The notes under the pieces are model-generated. The model did no database searches, was not told the DNA's origin, and was given only the letters and a program-made list of their open reading frames with translations. From Flavobacterium saccharophilum (GTDB lineage Bacteria > Bacteroidota > Bacteroidia > Flavobacteriales > Flavobacteriaceae): a DNA stretch of 64,000 nucleotides. The stretch covers positions 744,001 through 808,000 of the forward strand of contig NZ_FRBY01000002.1 in NCBI RefSeq assembly GCF_900142735.1. Reading direction: 5' to 3'. The position numbers and the translations under genes are program-made. Within the stretch, counting starts at the first letter, position 1, and each line of letters starts with the position of its first letter. Positions 46,269-54,783 of this stretch are shown piece by piece.

Positions 46269-46349
46269 GCTAGCGCGAGCGTCCCGCTCGTGAACGCAAA
46301 GATGTACAGATTTCATTGGATCGGGCACGAGCGAGACGCTCGCGCTAGC
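46269..46349. repeat. GC-rich REP-like hairpin (24-bp arms)
   Basis: Arms 46269-46292 (GCTAGCGCGAGCGTCCCGC...) and 46326-46349 are inverted copies with one mismatch and a 33-base loop. The block is far more GC-rich than its surroundings. A diverged single copy of one arm occurs at 62114-62142. Confidence 0.85.
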
Positions 46350-46406
46350 GAACTAGTAGTTCTATTTTTTCTAATCTTGAAATTAGTTTTTTGTAAGCAT
46401 AATCAT

Positions 46407-46414
46407 TATGTTTG
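46407..46414 (+). promoter_or_regulatory. Candidate -7 element TATGTTTG
   Basis: TATGTTTG matches TAnnTTTG, 18 bases before the methyltransferase ATG at 46433. A TTG at 46391-46393 is only 13 bases upstream, so the spacing is poor. Confidence 0.45.
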
Positions 46415-46432
46415 ATACACCAAAAACCAACT

Positions 46433-47374
46433 ATGAAAAGAAGGGACTTCGTTAAAACAACATTACTTTTTGTCACATCGGTACAATTGTTTCCTAACAA
46501 ATTGCTTGAATCCACTTCATTCCTTAGAAGTAATTTCAAATACATTTATACGAATGCTAAACTTAAAAATCAGTTCTTTTTATTTTTGAAAAACGTATTT
46601 AATTTATATCCGGAGGCCGAATTCCATAAATTAATTTATGACAACACAATTTCAAAAAGCACTGATAAAGAGATCTATACCGCTACACAATCGCAGTTAG
46701 ACGACATTACGCCTATGTTATCGAGCGTCCGTTATCAGCTTCCTGCTTTGATGCATCAAAAAAATGAAATGTCGGTAGAAACGGTTGCTTTGTTGGGAGA
46801 AGGCACTTCCTATAATGGTTATTTAGAAATTGGTTCTTCTGGCCGGTATCTGGATTATCTGGAAGAAAGTATTTCCATCAAAGGAAAAAGATATTACGCT
46901 GATGGCCGAAAACCAAAATATTCCTTTACCGAAATGGTCGAGCGCGGGCAAATTGCCGTTGGCGCAGACTACATTCCCTTTACCAATTACGAAACCAAAT
47001 TTGGGGATCATGTTCCACACAATAGTGTTGATTTGGTTACGGTTTATATCGGTTTTCATCATTGTCCGTTAGAATTGCGAACGCAATATATTTCTTCGAT
47101 CAGAGATACGATGCGCGTGGGCGGAAAATTGATTTTGAGAGATCATAATTGCGATACCGAGGATCAAAAAGTATTAGTGGCATTGGCGCACGATGTCTTC
47201 AATTTGGGCGTAAACGAAACCTGGGAATACAATGCCAAAGAGGTTCGAAACTTTTATTCTTTGGACTTTATTTGTGCTTTTGTTGAAAACATCGGATTTA
47301 AATTCAATAAAAAAACATTGTATCAAAAAGGCGATCCTACTAAAAATGCTTTAATGGTTTTTATCAAAATCTAA
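46433..47374 (+). CDS. SAM-dependent methyltransferase-like protein with export-type N-terminus
   Basis: A Rossmann methyltransferase fold is suggested by TVALLGEGTSYNGYLEIGSSGRYLDYL (GxGxxG-like loop) and NSVDLVTVYIGFHHCPLELRTQYISSIRDTMRVGGKLILRDH. The N-terminus MKRRDFVKTTLLFV resembles a Tat/Sec signal with twin arginine, unusual for a SAM-dependent enzyme. The start is the ATG at 46433; a TTG further upstream lacks support. It lies 19 bases before the FAD-oxidase gene, so they are probably an operon. Substrate unknown. Confidence 0.75.
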   Translation: MKRRDFVKTTLLFVTSVQLFPNKLLESTSFLRSNFKYIYTNAKLKNQFFLFLKNVFNLYPEAEFHKLIYDNTISKSTDKEIYTATQSQLDDITPMLSSVRYQLPALMHQKNEMSVETVALLGEGTSYNGYLEIGSSGRYLDYLEESISIKGKRYYADGRKPKYSFTEMVERGQIAVGADYIPFTNYETKFGDHVPHNSVDLVTVYIGFHHCPLELRTQYISSIRDTMRVGGKLILRDHNCDTEDQKVLVALAHDVFNLGVNETWEYNAKEVRNFYSLDFICAFVENIGFKFNKKTLYQKGDPTKNALMVFIKI

Positions 47375-47393
47375 TCCCTTTCTATACGTCTTT

Positions 47394-49913
47394 ATGAAGA
47401 AAATCTACCGTTTCATTCAATTGCTATTTGTCTGCTTACTCAAAATCATACAATTCCTTTACGCCGGAATCAAAAAGGCGATTCGGTTTATCAATAGAAA
47501 AAAGCGCAGGGCAATTCCGTTTTACGGTTTCCTTTTATTCGTTTTATACATTTTCTTATTAATACAATTCTCTGGTGATTCAAAATTCGATACGACGATT
47601 GATAATAAAACCCTGAATGATATTACGCAAATCAACCCAATTCAGGTCAATCAAATAATCAAACCCAAGACAGTAAACGAAATTGTTTACGCTATAAAAA
47701 ATACTACCGGCCCTATTTCTATTGGCGGAGGAAAATACAGTATGGGCGGACAAACGGCCTTCGAAAATAGTTTGCATATCGATATGCGATCTTTCAATAA
47801 AATTGTCCGTATTGATACGACTAAAAAGCAGATTACGGTACAAGCCGGAATTCGATGGAGAGATATTCAGACGGTAATTGATCCTTTGAATTTGTCTATC
47901 AAAATCATGCAGACGTATTCTAATTTTACGGTTGGCGGTGCGATTTCGGTAAATTGCCACGGAAGATATGTGGGTTATGGCCCGATTATTTCGTCGGTTT
48001 TAGAATTGAAAATAATTACGGCAAATGGTGCTATTATCATTGCGAACCGAAAAGTAAATCAGGATGTTTTTTATGCCACAATTGGCGGTTATGGCGGAAT
48101 TGGCGTTATCGCCGAAGCTACTTTGCAATTGGTTGATAACGAAAAAGTAGAAAGATTCCACGACGTAATGCCTATCGAAGAGTACAAAGCATATTTTGAT
48201 AAAAACATTAGAAATAATGACAAAGTCGTTTTTCAGAATGGAAATTTATATCCGCCGAAATACGACAAAATAATGAGTATTTCATGGGAGAAAACCACAA
48301 GACCCTTAACCGATACCGACCGTTTAATAGATGAAAATGAAAACTATTGGCTGGAATCGAATTTATCCGGAGTGGTTTCCTGGGGAAATTCGGGAAAATG
48401 GATTCGCGAATACACCATTGATCCTTTATATTTTATTCCGAAAACGGTTCGATGGCGCAATAAAGAAGCAAGTTATGATGTGAAGGAACTAGAACCTTCT
48501 TCTCGTGAAAAATCAACTTATGTATTGCAGGAATATTTTATTCCGGTGGAAAATATAAAAGCATTTATTCCGAAAATGGGTGCCATTTTTCAAAACAATA
48601 AAGTGAATGTCATTAATGTTTCGCTGAGACATGCTTTGCCGGATCATGAAAGTTATCTTTCGTGGGCCAACAGAGAGGTTTTTGCTTTTGTAATTTATTA
48701 TAAACAAGGAACCAATCCCGAAGCAAAAGAGCAAGTAAAGAAATGGACGCTTGAAATGACGGACGCTATTTTAAGCGAAAACGGAACCTGGTACCTTCCC
48801 TATCAGCCTCACGCAACTGTTGAACAATTTCAGAAAGGATATCCAAATAGTGGTAAATATTTCGATTTAAAAAATAAATTAGATCCGGACCAGCGCTTTA
48901 CAAACAAGTTATTGGATAAATATAATCCGTATACAAAAGACAATTTAGCGCATCAAAAAAAGAAAATAAAAGAATACTTCAGAGCAGAAGAACAAACGGT
49001 TTTGACGGTTCCTGAATGGTATTTGGTTTACAATCCAAAAGAATATACAGATTATTTGAAAAGTGGCAAAAATTCGTCTGATTTTCCTTTTTATAAATCG
49101 ATTGATGAATATTGGAAATTGTACGACCGTTCTATAAAACTGACTTCAAAAGCTTATCCTGAAAACAGCGAATATAAAACGATGTTGCAAGTCATCGGCG
49201 TAAGCATGACGATGGAATATGGTTTAAAAATCATATATGAAAATACAACAGGACGATTCTTTTCTTTATTTGCAGAAGACAAAATATCCAAACAAGAAGA
49301 AATCATAATCGAAGCTCAAAAAGCCTACAGCGACTTTGTGTATCAAACGGCCTGGTATGAATTTGAATTTCTGTCGTGGGTTAAAAAAGTATGGTCAGCT
49401 TCTGATAATTCGGATTGCAGTACTTTAAGAAAATGGGAAAGAACGATGTTGTTTACAATGGAATTTTCATTTAAGGCTTTTTATTCCAAACTTATTGAAT
49501 GGGGCGCAAAATCTAGTTACGAAACGCCATCAAATCTTATTTATTTAATTGTTTCTAATACTGATACTATTACAGAAAGTAAAGACTTAAAAATCATCAA
49601 AAAAGGTAATGGCGATAAAATGATTATTACGGTTACAAGATGGGCAATTTTTACGACTGAAATGAAAAAATTGGCCAATCAGGATGTGAAAATTTATGAA
49701 ATTTCAGGGAATGACGAAATTGCTGTTTCAACTATTATGAAGAAATCACAAGATCTAAATTTGGATGGTGGAAAATTATTGTACCAGTCCAGCATTGTTA
49801 CGGATGATCACTTGAAAAGGAATGTTTGCTTTATCCCGGTTGAGCAATTATTGCCTTTTATTAAGAAGGCCGAGAGTGAAAATGTTACTATTGAACATGT
49901 TTATGATTATTAA
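47394..49913 (+). CDS. Membrane FAD-linked oxidase with an uncharacterised C-terminal domain
   Basis: A hydrophobic segment (about 43-60) anchors the protein. Residues about 80-260 form a PCMH-type FAD-binding domain: ISIGGGKYSMGGQTAFEN, IRWRDIQTVIDPLNLS, GGAISVNCHGRYVGYGPI, GGYGGIGVIAEATLQL; the sugar-lactone oxidase family is the best match. Residues up to about 500 are the cap (YSYQPHATVEQF-like end). The remaining 330 residues (TVLTVPEWYLVYNPKEY, TMEYGLKIIYENT) form a separate domain I cannot assign. 839 residues. Co-transcribed with the upstream methyltransferase. Confidence 0.8.
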   Translation: MKKIYRFIQLLFVCLLKIIQFLYAGIKKAIRFINRKKRRAIPFYGFLLFVLYIFLLIQFSGDSKFDTTIDNKTLNDITQINPIQVNQIIKPKTVNEIVYAIKNTTGPISIGGGKYSMGGQTAFENSLHIDMRSFNKIVRIDTTKKQITVQAGIRWRDIQTVIDPLNLSIKIMQTYSNFTVGGAISVNCHGRYVGYGPIISSVLELKIITANGAIIIANRKVNQDVFYATIGGYGGIGVIAEATLQLVDNEKVERFHDVMPIEEYKAYFDKNIRNNDKVVFQNGNLYPPKYDKIMSISWEKTTRPLTDTDRLIDENENYWLESNLSGVVSWGNSGKWIREYTIDPLYFIPKTVRWRNKEASYDVKELEPSSREKSTYVLQEYFIPVENIKAFIPKMGAIFQNNKVNVINVSLRHALPDHESYLSWANREVFAFVIYYKQGTNPEAKEQVKKWTLEMTDAILSENGTWYLPYQPHATVEQFQKGYPNSGKYFDLKNKLDPDQRFTNKLLDKYNPYTKDNLAHQKKKIKEYFRAEEQTVLTVPEWYLVYNPKEYTDYLKSGKNSSDFPFYKSIDEYWKLYDRSIKLTSKAYPENSEYKTMLQVIGVSMTMEYGLKIIYENTTGRFFSLFAEDKISKQEEIIIEAQKAYSDFVYQTAWYEFEFLSWVKKVWSASDNSDCSTLRKWERTMLFTMEFSFKAFYSKLIEWGAKSSYETPSNLIYLIVSNTDTITESKDLKIIKKGNGDKMIITVTRWAIFTTEMKKLANQDVKIYEISGNDEIAVSTIMKKSQDLNLDGGKLLYQSSIVTDDHLKRNVCFIPVEQLLPFIKKAESENVTIEHVYDY

Positions 49914-49925
49914 ATAATTGAATGC

Positions 49926-51002
49926 TCAATCAGCGATCGAAAAAGTTGCCAAAACGCCCTTATGGTCTGACGGCCATATACCGTTTGGTTTTAAAAACTT
50001 ATCCTGATCCTGAATTTCCATTCCTTTTCCTCTTACAATACTACCAATTGGCCCAACAATTACTGTATCCTTTAAGGATAGTTTTTTGTTTGGATAAAAA
50101 TATATAAAATCAATACGGTCTCTTTCATCGGCATCCTTCGCCCATAATAGTTTTGATAACTCTACATCGGTATTATAAGCTGGCCAGGTAAATCCCGGGT
50201 TTTTAACCGGATCAGGATATTTTAAACGATAGGCGTCCAAAAAGCCATTGTTGCGAAGCGTCAGACTGTTATGCCATGGTACAATCGTTCCGTTATGATC
50301 AAATAAATCTTTTGTTGCTGCAGTCCAGTCTAAATGCGATGGTTCATTAAAATCGCCTCCCAAAAGCACCAGATTTCCCTTTTGACTTTCTGCAAGAGCA
50401 TCGTTTACAAAGGGAGCAATCTCTTCATCGCGTTGAGAATCTATATTTTGTTTCAGGATTTTTTCAGTATCTAAAATTGGCTGGGGTAATTTTTTCCAAT
50501 CGACTCCATCGTAACCTCTTGGTAAATAACAAGCATAATGCGTATAATCCAGATGAGCAGAATATATGGCAATACTGGTTTTCTTGTTTAATCTTATCAT
50601 ACATTTGGTTATTGAAGTCGAATTTACCAATGATGTAGACTCGATAGGAAATTTTGACAAAACAACCGCATCACTCTCGAGAACAGAAGAGTAAAACACC
50701 ATGCCTTTGACTTTAAGTGCCTCCAAAATATGTTGCGTAAAAATTACCCCTTTATAATTTCGTATTTCACTCAACAAAACAATATTCGCTTCCGATTGAA
50801 GGATTACATCTACTATTGCATCAAATCCTCCATTTACCGAGGTCCCCTCATGCCATGTATTTAAAGAAAGAACTTTTAACTGCCCGTCAAAACTGATTTG
50901 TGTTGCAGACGACATTTGTGTTTGAGTATTAAAACTACTAGCAGAACATATGGTTGCTCCAAAAAACAGTAAAGAAGCAAAGAATACTATTTTATTTTTC
51001 AT
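49926..51002 (-). CDS. Exported endonuclease/exonuclease/phosphatase (EEP) family hydrolase
   Basis: Signal peptide 1-21 (SLLFFGATICSAS). The EEP fold residues appear in order: LKVLSLNTWHEG (Asn), LLSEIRNYKG (Glu), IYSAHLDYTHY (His), LLGGDFNEP (Asp, Asn), and WPSDHKGVLATF (Asp-His). Members cut nucleic acids, phospholipids or sugar phosphates outside the cytoplasm. The substrate is not readable. Converges with the FAD-oxidase gene (13 bases apart). 358 residues. Confidence 0.88.
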   Translation of the reverse strand: MKNKIVFFASLLFFGATICSASSFNTQTQMSSATQISFDGQLKVLSLNTWHEGTSVNGGFDAIVDVILQSEANIVLLSEIRNYKGVIFTQHILEALKVKGMVFYSSVLESDAVVLSKFPIESTSLVNSTSITKCMIRLNKKTSIAIYSAHLDYTHYACYLPRGYDGVDWKKLPQPILDTEKILKQNIDSQRDEEIAPFVNDALAESQKGNLVLLGGDFNEPSHLDWTAATKDLFDHNGTIVPWHNSLTLRNNGFLDAYRLKYPDPVKNPGFTWPAYNTDVELSKLLWAKDADERDRIDFIYFYPNKKLSLKDTVIVGPIGSIVRGKGMEIQDQDKFLKPNGIWPSDHKGVLATFSIAD

Positions 51003-51063
51003 TGAATATATTTAAAATAATAGAAAAGAGTTTTTCTTCTAGTGAATATCGATTTGTTGAATT

Positions 51064-51071
51064 CAAATATA
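51064..51071 (-). promoter_or_regulatory. Candidate -7 element TATATTTG for the EEP gene
   Basis: Read on the minus strand, TATATTTG matches TAnnTTTG, 62 bases before the EEP ATG. Confidence 0.45.
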
Positions 51072-51150
51072 CATTAAATCAAAAACTGAAATTTGCAATT
51101 GATTGCAATTTAAAAATTTTTAATTAGATCTACTTAACTGTTCAATATTG

Positions 51151-51158
51151 TATTTTTG
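51151..51158 (+). promoter_or_regulatory. Candidate -7 element TATTTTTG for the GNAT gene
   Basis: TATTTTTG matches TAnnTTTG, 51 bases before the GNAT ATG at 51209. Confidence 0.45.
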
Positions 51159-51208
51159 TTCCTTATCAAAAACCGAATGTAATTCAAATTATTAAAGCAT
51201 CGCATACC

Positions 51209-51715
51209 ATGATTACAAAAGCAACCTTACAAGATATTCCCGCATTAAACATTTTAATCAATTCAGCTTACAGAGGAGAAACATCTAAAAAAGGCTGGAC
51301 AACGGAAGCCAATTTATTAGAAGGAAAAAGAACGAACGAAGAAGAATTGACTGAGACGATTCTGAATCCGAAGAACACTATTTTGAAATATACTGAGGAC
51401 GATCAGATTATTGGATCAGTTTTGTTAGTAGAAAAAGAACACCAATTGTATTTAGGAATGTTAACCGTTTCTCCCGAATTGCAAAACAGCGGAATCGGTA
51501 AAAAGATGCTGGCTGAAGCCGAAAATCATGCTAAAGCGTTGGGGTTATCCAGTATAATTATGACGGTTATTTCGGTTCGTGAAGAGCTTATTGCGTGGTA
51601 CAAACGTCACGGTTATGTTGATACAGGCGAAAGAGAAGCTTTTCCTGAAAGCGAAATTCATGTTACGATTTCTGAGACGCCTTTGGAGTTTATTTATTTG
51701 GAGAAAAGGATTTAA
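51209..51715 (+). CDS. GNAT family N-acetyltransferase
   Basis: Transfers an acetyl group from acetyl-CoA; the acceptor is unknown. The 168-residue protein has the GNAT core: MITKATLQDIPALNILINSAYRGE, YLGMLTVSPELQNSGIGKKMLAEAE (motif A, about 81-105, with the QNSGIGKK acetyl-CoA loop) and IMTVISVREELIAWYKRHGYVDTGER (motif B). Length typical. Followed by a long hairpin repeat. Confidence 0.92.
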   Translation: MITKATLQDIPALNILINSAYRGETSKKGWTTEANLLEGKRTNEEELTETILNPKNTILKYTEDDQIIGSVLLVEKEHQLYLGMLTVSPELQNSGIGKKMLAEAENHAKALGLSSIIMTVISVREELIAWYKRHGYVDTGEREAFPESEIHVTISETPLEFIYLEKRI

Positions 51716-51724
51716 GTTTTTTGC

Positions 51725-51900
51725 CACGAAGGCGCTAAGGCACGAAGTTTTTAATCGCGCAAAGGCGGAAAGACGCAAAGTTTTATTATCTCTTACATTT
51801 CTTTGCGTCTTTGCGCCTTTGCGCGATTTTAAATTGTGCGCATCTACAGGAAACCTTTGCCTCTTTGTAACTTTGCAACTTTGAACCTTTTTTAAAAAAT
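51725..51900. repeat. GCAAAG-type hairpin with 28-bp arms
   Basis: Arms 51753-51780 (AATCGCGCAAAGGCGGAAAG...) and 51801-51828 are inverted copies with one mismatch and a 20-base loop. Related pieces follow to 51900. A near-relative with a perfect 28-bp stem is at 52515-52583, on the other side of hutD. No gene. Confidence 0.9.
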
Positions 51901-51905
51901 AAAAA

Positions 51906-52454
51906 ATGAATATACGCCTTTTGTCCAAAAAAGACAGTAAAGCCTCAGTTTGGAGTGGCGGATTAACATATGAATATATGATATATCCGGAAACATCAAG
52001 CTATGCAGACAGAGATTTTATTTTCAGAATTAGCAGTGCTACAATAGAGCAAGAACCTTCTGTGTTTACCAAATTTAAGGGCTATTATCGCTATTTGGTT
52101 ATGCTTGATAACGGCTTAGATATTGAAGTAAACAAAGAAAAAAAAGTATATGAGAAATATGAAATCATGGAATTTAATTCCGATGATGAAGTGACTTCTT
52201 ATACAAAAGGTATGGATTTTAACTGGATGGTTTCTGAAAAAATAGGCCATCACAATCTGAAAATAACGAATAGTAGCCAGAATTGTAATGCTGAAATACT
52301 AATTTTATTTTCTTTAGATATAACAGTTATTAAAATTAATGGGGAATCATATAATCTTAAACCTTATGATCTGTTAGTTATTGAAAATCAAAAAAAGGAA
52401 AATATAATGCTTAATTTTTCAAATGAATGCCTATTTGGAATACTGGATTTTTAA
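51906..52454 (+). CDS. hutD: HutD family protein
   Basis: The 182-residue cupin-like protein matches HutD: WSGGLTYEYMIYPETSSYADRDFIFRISSATIEQEPSVFTKFKGYYRYLVMLDNG. HutD is associated with histidine-utilisation genes and may act as a safeguard or regulator of hut flux. The histidine ammonia-lyase in this window is 13.6 kb away on the other strand, so the hut genes are dispersed. Flanked on both sides by long GCAAAG hairpins. Confidence 0.85.
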   Translation: MNIRLLSKKDSKASVWSGGLTYEYMIYPETSSYADRDFIFRISSATIEQEPSVFTKFKGYYRYLVMLDNGLDIEVNKEKKVYEKYEIMEFNSDDEVTSYTKGMDFNWMVSEKIGHHNLKITNSSQNCNAEILILFSLDITVIKINGESYNLKPYDLLVIENQKKENIMLNFSNECLFGILDF

Positions 52455-52514
52455 TAAAAAGTTATACCACAGAGATACACAAAGGTTTTGCACAGAGATT
52501 CGCTAAGTTTTTTT

Positions 52515-52583
52515 AATCTCGCAAAGTCGCAAAGTCGCAAAGCTTTTTTAATTTTCTTTGCGACTTTGCGACTTTGCGAGATT
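52515..52583. repeat. Perfect 28-bp GCAAAG hairpin after hutD
   Basis: Arms 52515-52542 (AATCTCGCAAAGTCGCAAAG...) and 52556-52583 are exact reverse complements. The arm is itself made of tandem CGCAAAGT-type heptamers (GTCGCAAAGTCGCAAAG). Related low-complexity sequence continues to about 52630. Confidence 0.92.
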
Positions 52584-52632
52584 CTATTTTTAAAACCTTT
52601 GCTCCTTTGTTCCTTTGCCCCTTTGAACCTTT

Positions 52633-53016
52633 TTAAAGCACAAGTTCCTCAAACAATCTTTGAATTGTCTTCTCCAAATCCTCACATAGTCCAGAATGAG
52701 GTCTTGACGTTTGAATAGCTGAACTTCGAATCGCCGTAAGCCATCTAAAACGCTCTGGAATTTCCATTTGCCCAATTGGCCCACCGTCTTTGTTTCCGGC
52801 TGCAATTTTCTTTAGGGCAGTTATGTTACAATGCAATTGTTCTATATCAAAATCATTGGAAAGGGCTTCTATTCTAGCGTCATCAATGTGCGACAATACT
52901 TTTATAAATTTGGCTTTTTTGCAAAACAAAATGATTCCGATATTTAGGAATTCTTCGCGCTCCACTCTGGGTACTACACGAATTACGGCATACTCATATA
53001 AGTGATTATCTTGCAT
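52633..53016 (-). CDS. DUF3037 protein, partner of a HipA-like kinase
   Basis: The 127-residue protein matches DUF3037: LYEYAVIRVVPRVEREEFLNIGIILFC at the start, then HIDDARIEALSNDFDIEQL and GQMEIPERFRWLTAIRSSAIQTSRPHSGLCEDLEKTIQRLFEELV. It overlaps the 3' end of the HipA-like kinase gene by 11 bases, so the two are translationally coupled. The function is unknown; the pairing suggests a kinase partner or antidote. Confidence 0.88.
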   Translation of the reverse strand: MQDNHLYEYAVIRVVPRVEREEFLNIGIILFCKKAKFIKVLSHIDDARIEALSNDFDIEQLHCNITALKKIAAGNKDGGPIGQMEIPERFRWLTAIRSSAIQTSRPHSGLCEDLEKTIQRLFEELVL

Positions 53017-53788
53017 TTTGAGCTTGATTTACAAAGATTTTTGAATTATTTAATCGCGTTTGCAAGAATTGTAAATATACATTTCGCAAGGCTTCTGGTG
53101 TTTCTTCGGTATCTTCCCAAACTAGCCATTCTTCAGGAATTGTATTAACAATTTCTTCTAATTTTTCGTTTGTCAAAAGCGCTTTATATTCGGCATCCAC
53201 TTCTTTTAAAAGGGAAGCCTGAGGCAGTAAAACGTGGTCTTTTATCAGTGCAAACGGGCTTTTGGCATGTTGTTCCCAATTGTTCCAGGAATGATGAAAA
53301 TACAAACACGCACCATGATCAATCAGCCATAATTCTTTGTGCCAAATCAACATATTGGTGTTTCTGAATGTTCTGTCTACATTCGTGATATAAGCATCTA
53401 GCCAAACGATTTGTGAAGCTAATTTATCGTCTACAGTCGTAACAACAGGATCAAAAGTGATTGAACCCGACAAAAAATGAAGTGCTAAATTTAAACCCTG
53501 ACTTCCCTGCAGTAAATCCTGAATTTCTTCGTCGCCTTCAGATCTTCCAAAAGCTTCGTCGAGATTGGCAAAAACCAGTTCTGGAAGCTGTAGTTTTAAG
53601 GCTTTTGCAATTTGTCCGCCAATTAATTCGGCTATCAAGGCTTTTACACCGTGACCGGCTCCTTTGAATTTTAAGACATATTTAAAATCGTCATCGGCTT
53701 CTGCCAAAGCGGGTAAAGAACCGCCTTCGCGCAGTGGTGTGATGTAACGGGTAACATTTACCGTTCTGAGATCGAAGTTGTTTTTCAT
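53006..53788 (-). CDS. HipA-like serine/threonine kinase
   Basis: A 260-residue protein of the HipA-like kinase family. The nucleotide site KYVLKFKGAGHGVKALIAELIGGQIAKAL has Lys40, the catalytic loop WLDAYITNVDRTFRNTNML has Asp138 and Asn145, and a DFG-like LIDHGACL has Asp157. There is no N-terminal HipA wing domain and no HipB antitoxin with a helix-turn-helix nearby; instead a DUF3037 gene overlaps it. A -7 motif TAAGTTTG ends only a few bases before the ATG, so the mRNA may be leaderless. Kinase role inferred from the motifs. Confidence 0.85.
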   Translation of the reverse strand: MKNNFDLRTVNVTRYITPLREGGSLPALAEADDDFKYVLKFKGAGHGVKALIAELIGGQIAKALKLQLPELVFANLDEAFGRSEGDEEIQDLLQGSQGLNLALHFLSGSITFDPVVTTVDDKLASQIVWLDAYITNVDRTFRNTNMLIWHKELWLIDHGACLYFHHSWNNWEQHAKSPFALIKDHVLLPQASLLKEVDAEYKALLTNEKLEEIVNTIPEEWLVWEDTEETPEALRNVYLQFLQTRLNNSKIFVNQAQNAR

Positions 53789-53793
53789 AGATA

Positions 53794-53801
53794 CAAACTT
53801 A
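53794..53801 (-). promoter_or_regulatory. Candidate -7 element TAAGTTTG of the HipA-like/DUF3037 pair
   Basis: On the minus strand, TAAGTTTG matches TAnnTTTG and ends five bases before the kinase ATG (53788). Confidence 0.45.
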
Positions 53802-53934
53802 CTAATTTAGATTGTTAGATCTTTAGACTTCTTAGAATTTTAGATTTTAGAAAAAAGAAACTAGAATAAAGAAAAAAGACTTTTCATGGTGATGAAAATT
53901 ATCTAATTATCAAATTGACACATTATCTAATTTT

Positions 53935-54783
53935 CTAATTATCTAATTGCAAAAAAGCTTTTCCTAAATTGGCTATAATATCTGAAGCTATAAAAGATTG
54001 ATAACCGGTTTCTGGCAAAGCAATATCTGCGGTTAAACCATGTATGAAAACACCCAATTTTGCTGCATCTTTAGGTTCGTAATTTTGTGCCAGAAAACTT
54101 GTAATGATTCCGGTTAGAGTGTCGCCACTTCCTGCAGTTGCGAGTGCAGCGTTTCCGGTTGTGTTTTCGTAGATTTCTTGTTTGTTGACAATATAAGTCG
54201 GCGCGCCTTTCATCACGATAATCACTTTGTATTTCTCTGAAAAGGCAATTGTTTTTTGAAACTTCTCTGATTCTGAATTCCATTTTCCGATTAAACGCTC
54301 GAGCTCTTTTGGATGCGGAGTCAGAATGGTGTTTTCTGGAACCAATTCTAGCCAGGATTGATTTTCTGCTAAAATATTCAATGCATCAGCATCGAGAACT
54401 AAAGGTATTTTATTGGTTCTTAAAAATTCAAATAAGGCTTTTTGGGTTGCAAGCTCCTGCCCGATTCCCGGACCAATACCAATTGCTTGTGGAACTATCG
54501 GAAAATGAATATTGGTGATAGAATTTGTATTTTCATCGGTGACAACCATAACCTCCGGAATTGAGATTTGCAGAATTTGGTAAGCGCATTTTGGTGTAAA
54601 CGTGGTTACGAGACCGCAACCTGATTTTAGACAGGCTTTTGAAGCTAAAACGGCAGCTCCTATCTTGCCATAACTTCCGGCAATAATTACAGCGTGGCCT
54701 TGAAGTCCTTTATGAGTTAAAGGATTTACTGGTTTGTAAAACTTTAGAATTTCTTCTTTTGTGATTAAAAACGGAGCTTTCAT
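53935..54783 (-). CDS. nnrD: ADP/ATP-dependent NAD(P)H-hydrate dehydratase
   Basis: Repairs hydrated NAD(P)H. The 282-residue carbohydrate-kinase-like protein shows [72 protein letters not shown], and the C-terminal signature [23 protein letters not shown]. It corresponds to the C-terminal domain of E. coli YjeF; the epimerase domain is absent, so it must be encoded elsewhere. Upstream is a structured intergenic element. Confidence 0.93.
   Translation of the reverse strand: MKAPFLITKEEILKFYKPVNPLTHKGLQGHAVIIAGSYGKIGAAVLASKACLKSGCGLVTTFTPKCAYQILQISIPEVMVVTDENTNSITNIHFPIVPQAIGIGPGIGQELATQKALFEFLRTNKIPLVLDADALNILAENQSWLELVPENTILTPHPKELERLIGKWNSESEKFQKTIAFSEKYKVIIVMKGAPTYIVNKQEIYENTTGNAALATAGSGDTLTGIITSFLAQNYEPKDAAKLGVFIHGLTADIALPETGYQSFIASDIIANLGKAFLQLDN

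Noticed and set aside
51545..51928. 127-residue minus-strand reading frame and a plus-strand one at 51579-51884
   Set aside because: They run through the GNAT gene and the GCAAAG hairpin repeat and translate repeat DNA.
52515..52583. Tandem GTCGCAAAG units as a possible CRISPR array
   Set aside because: Seven-base iterations form one hairpin, with no spacers of even length.
53789..53934. AT-rich TTAGA/TCTAAT repeats as a regulatory site
   Set aside because: Low complexity and no palindrome or consensus beyond the -7 motif at 53794-53801.
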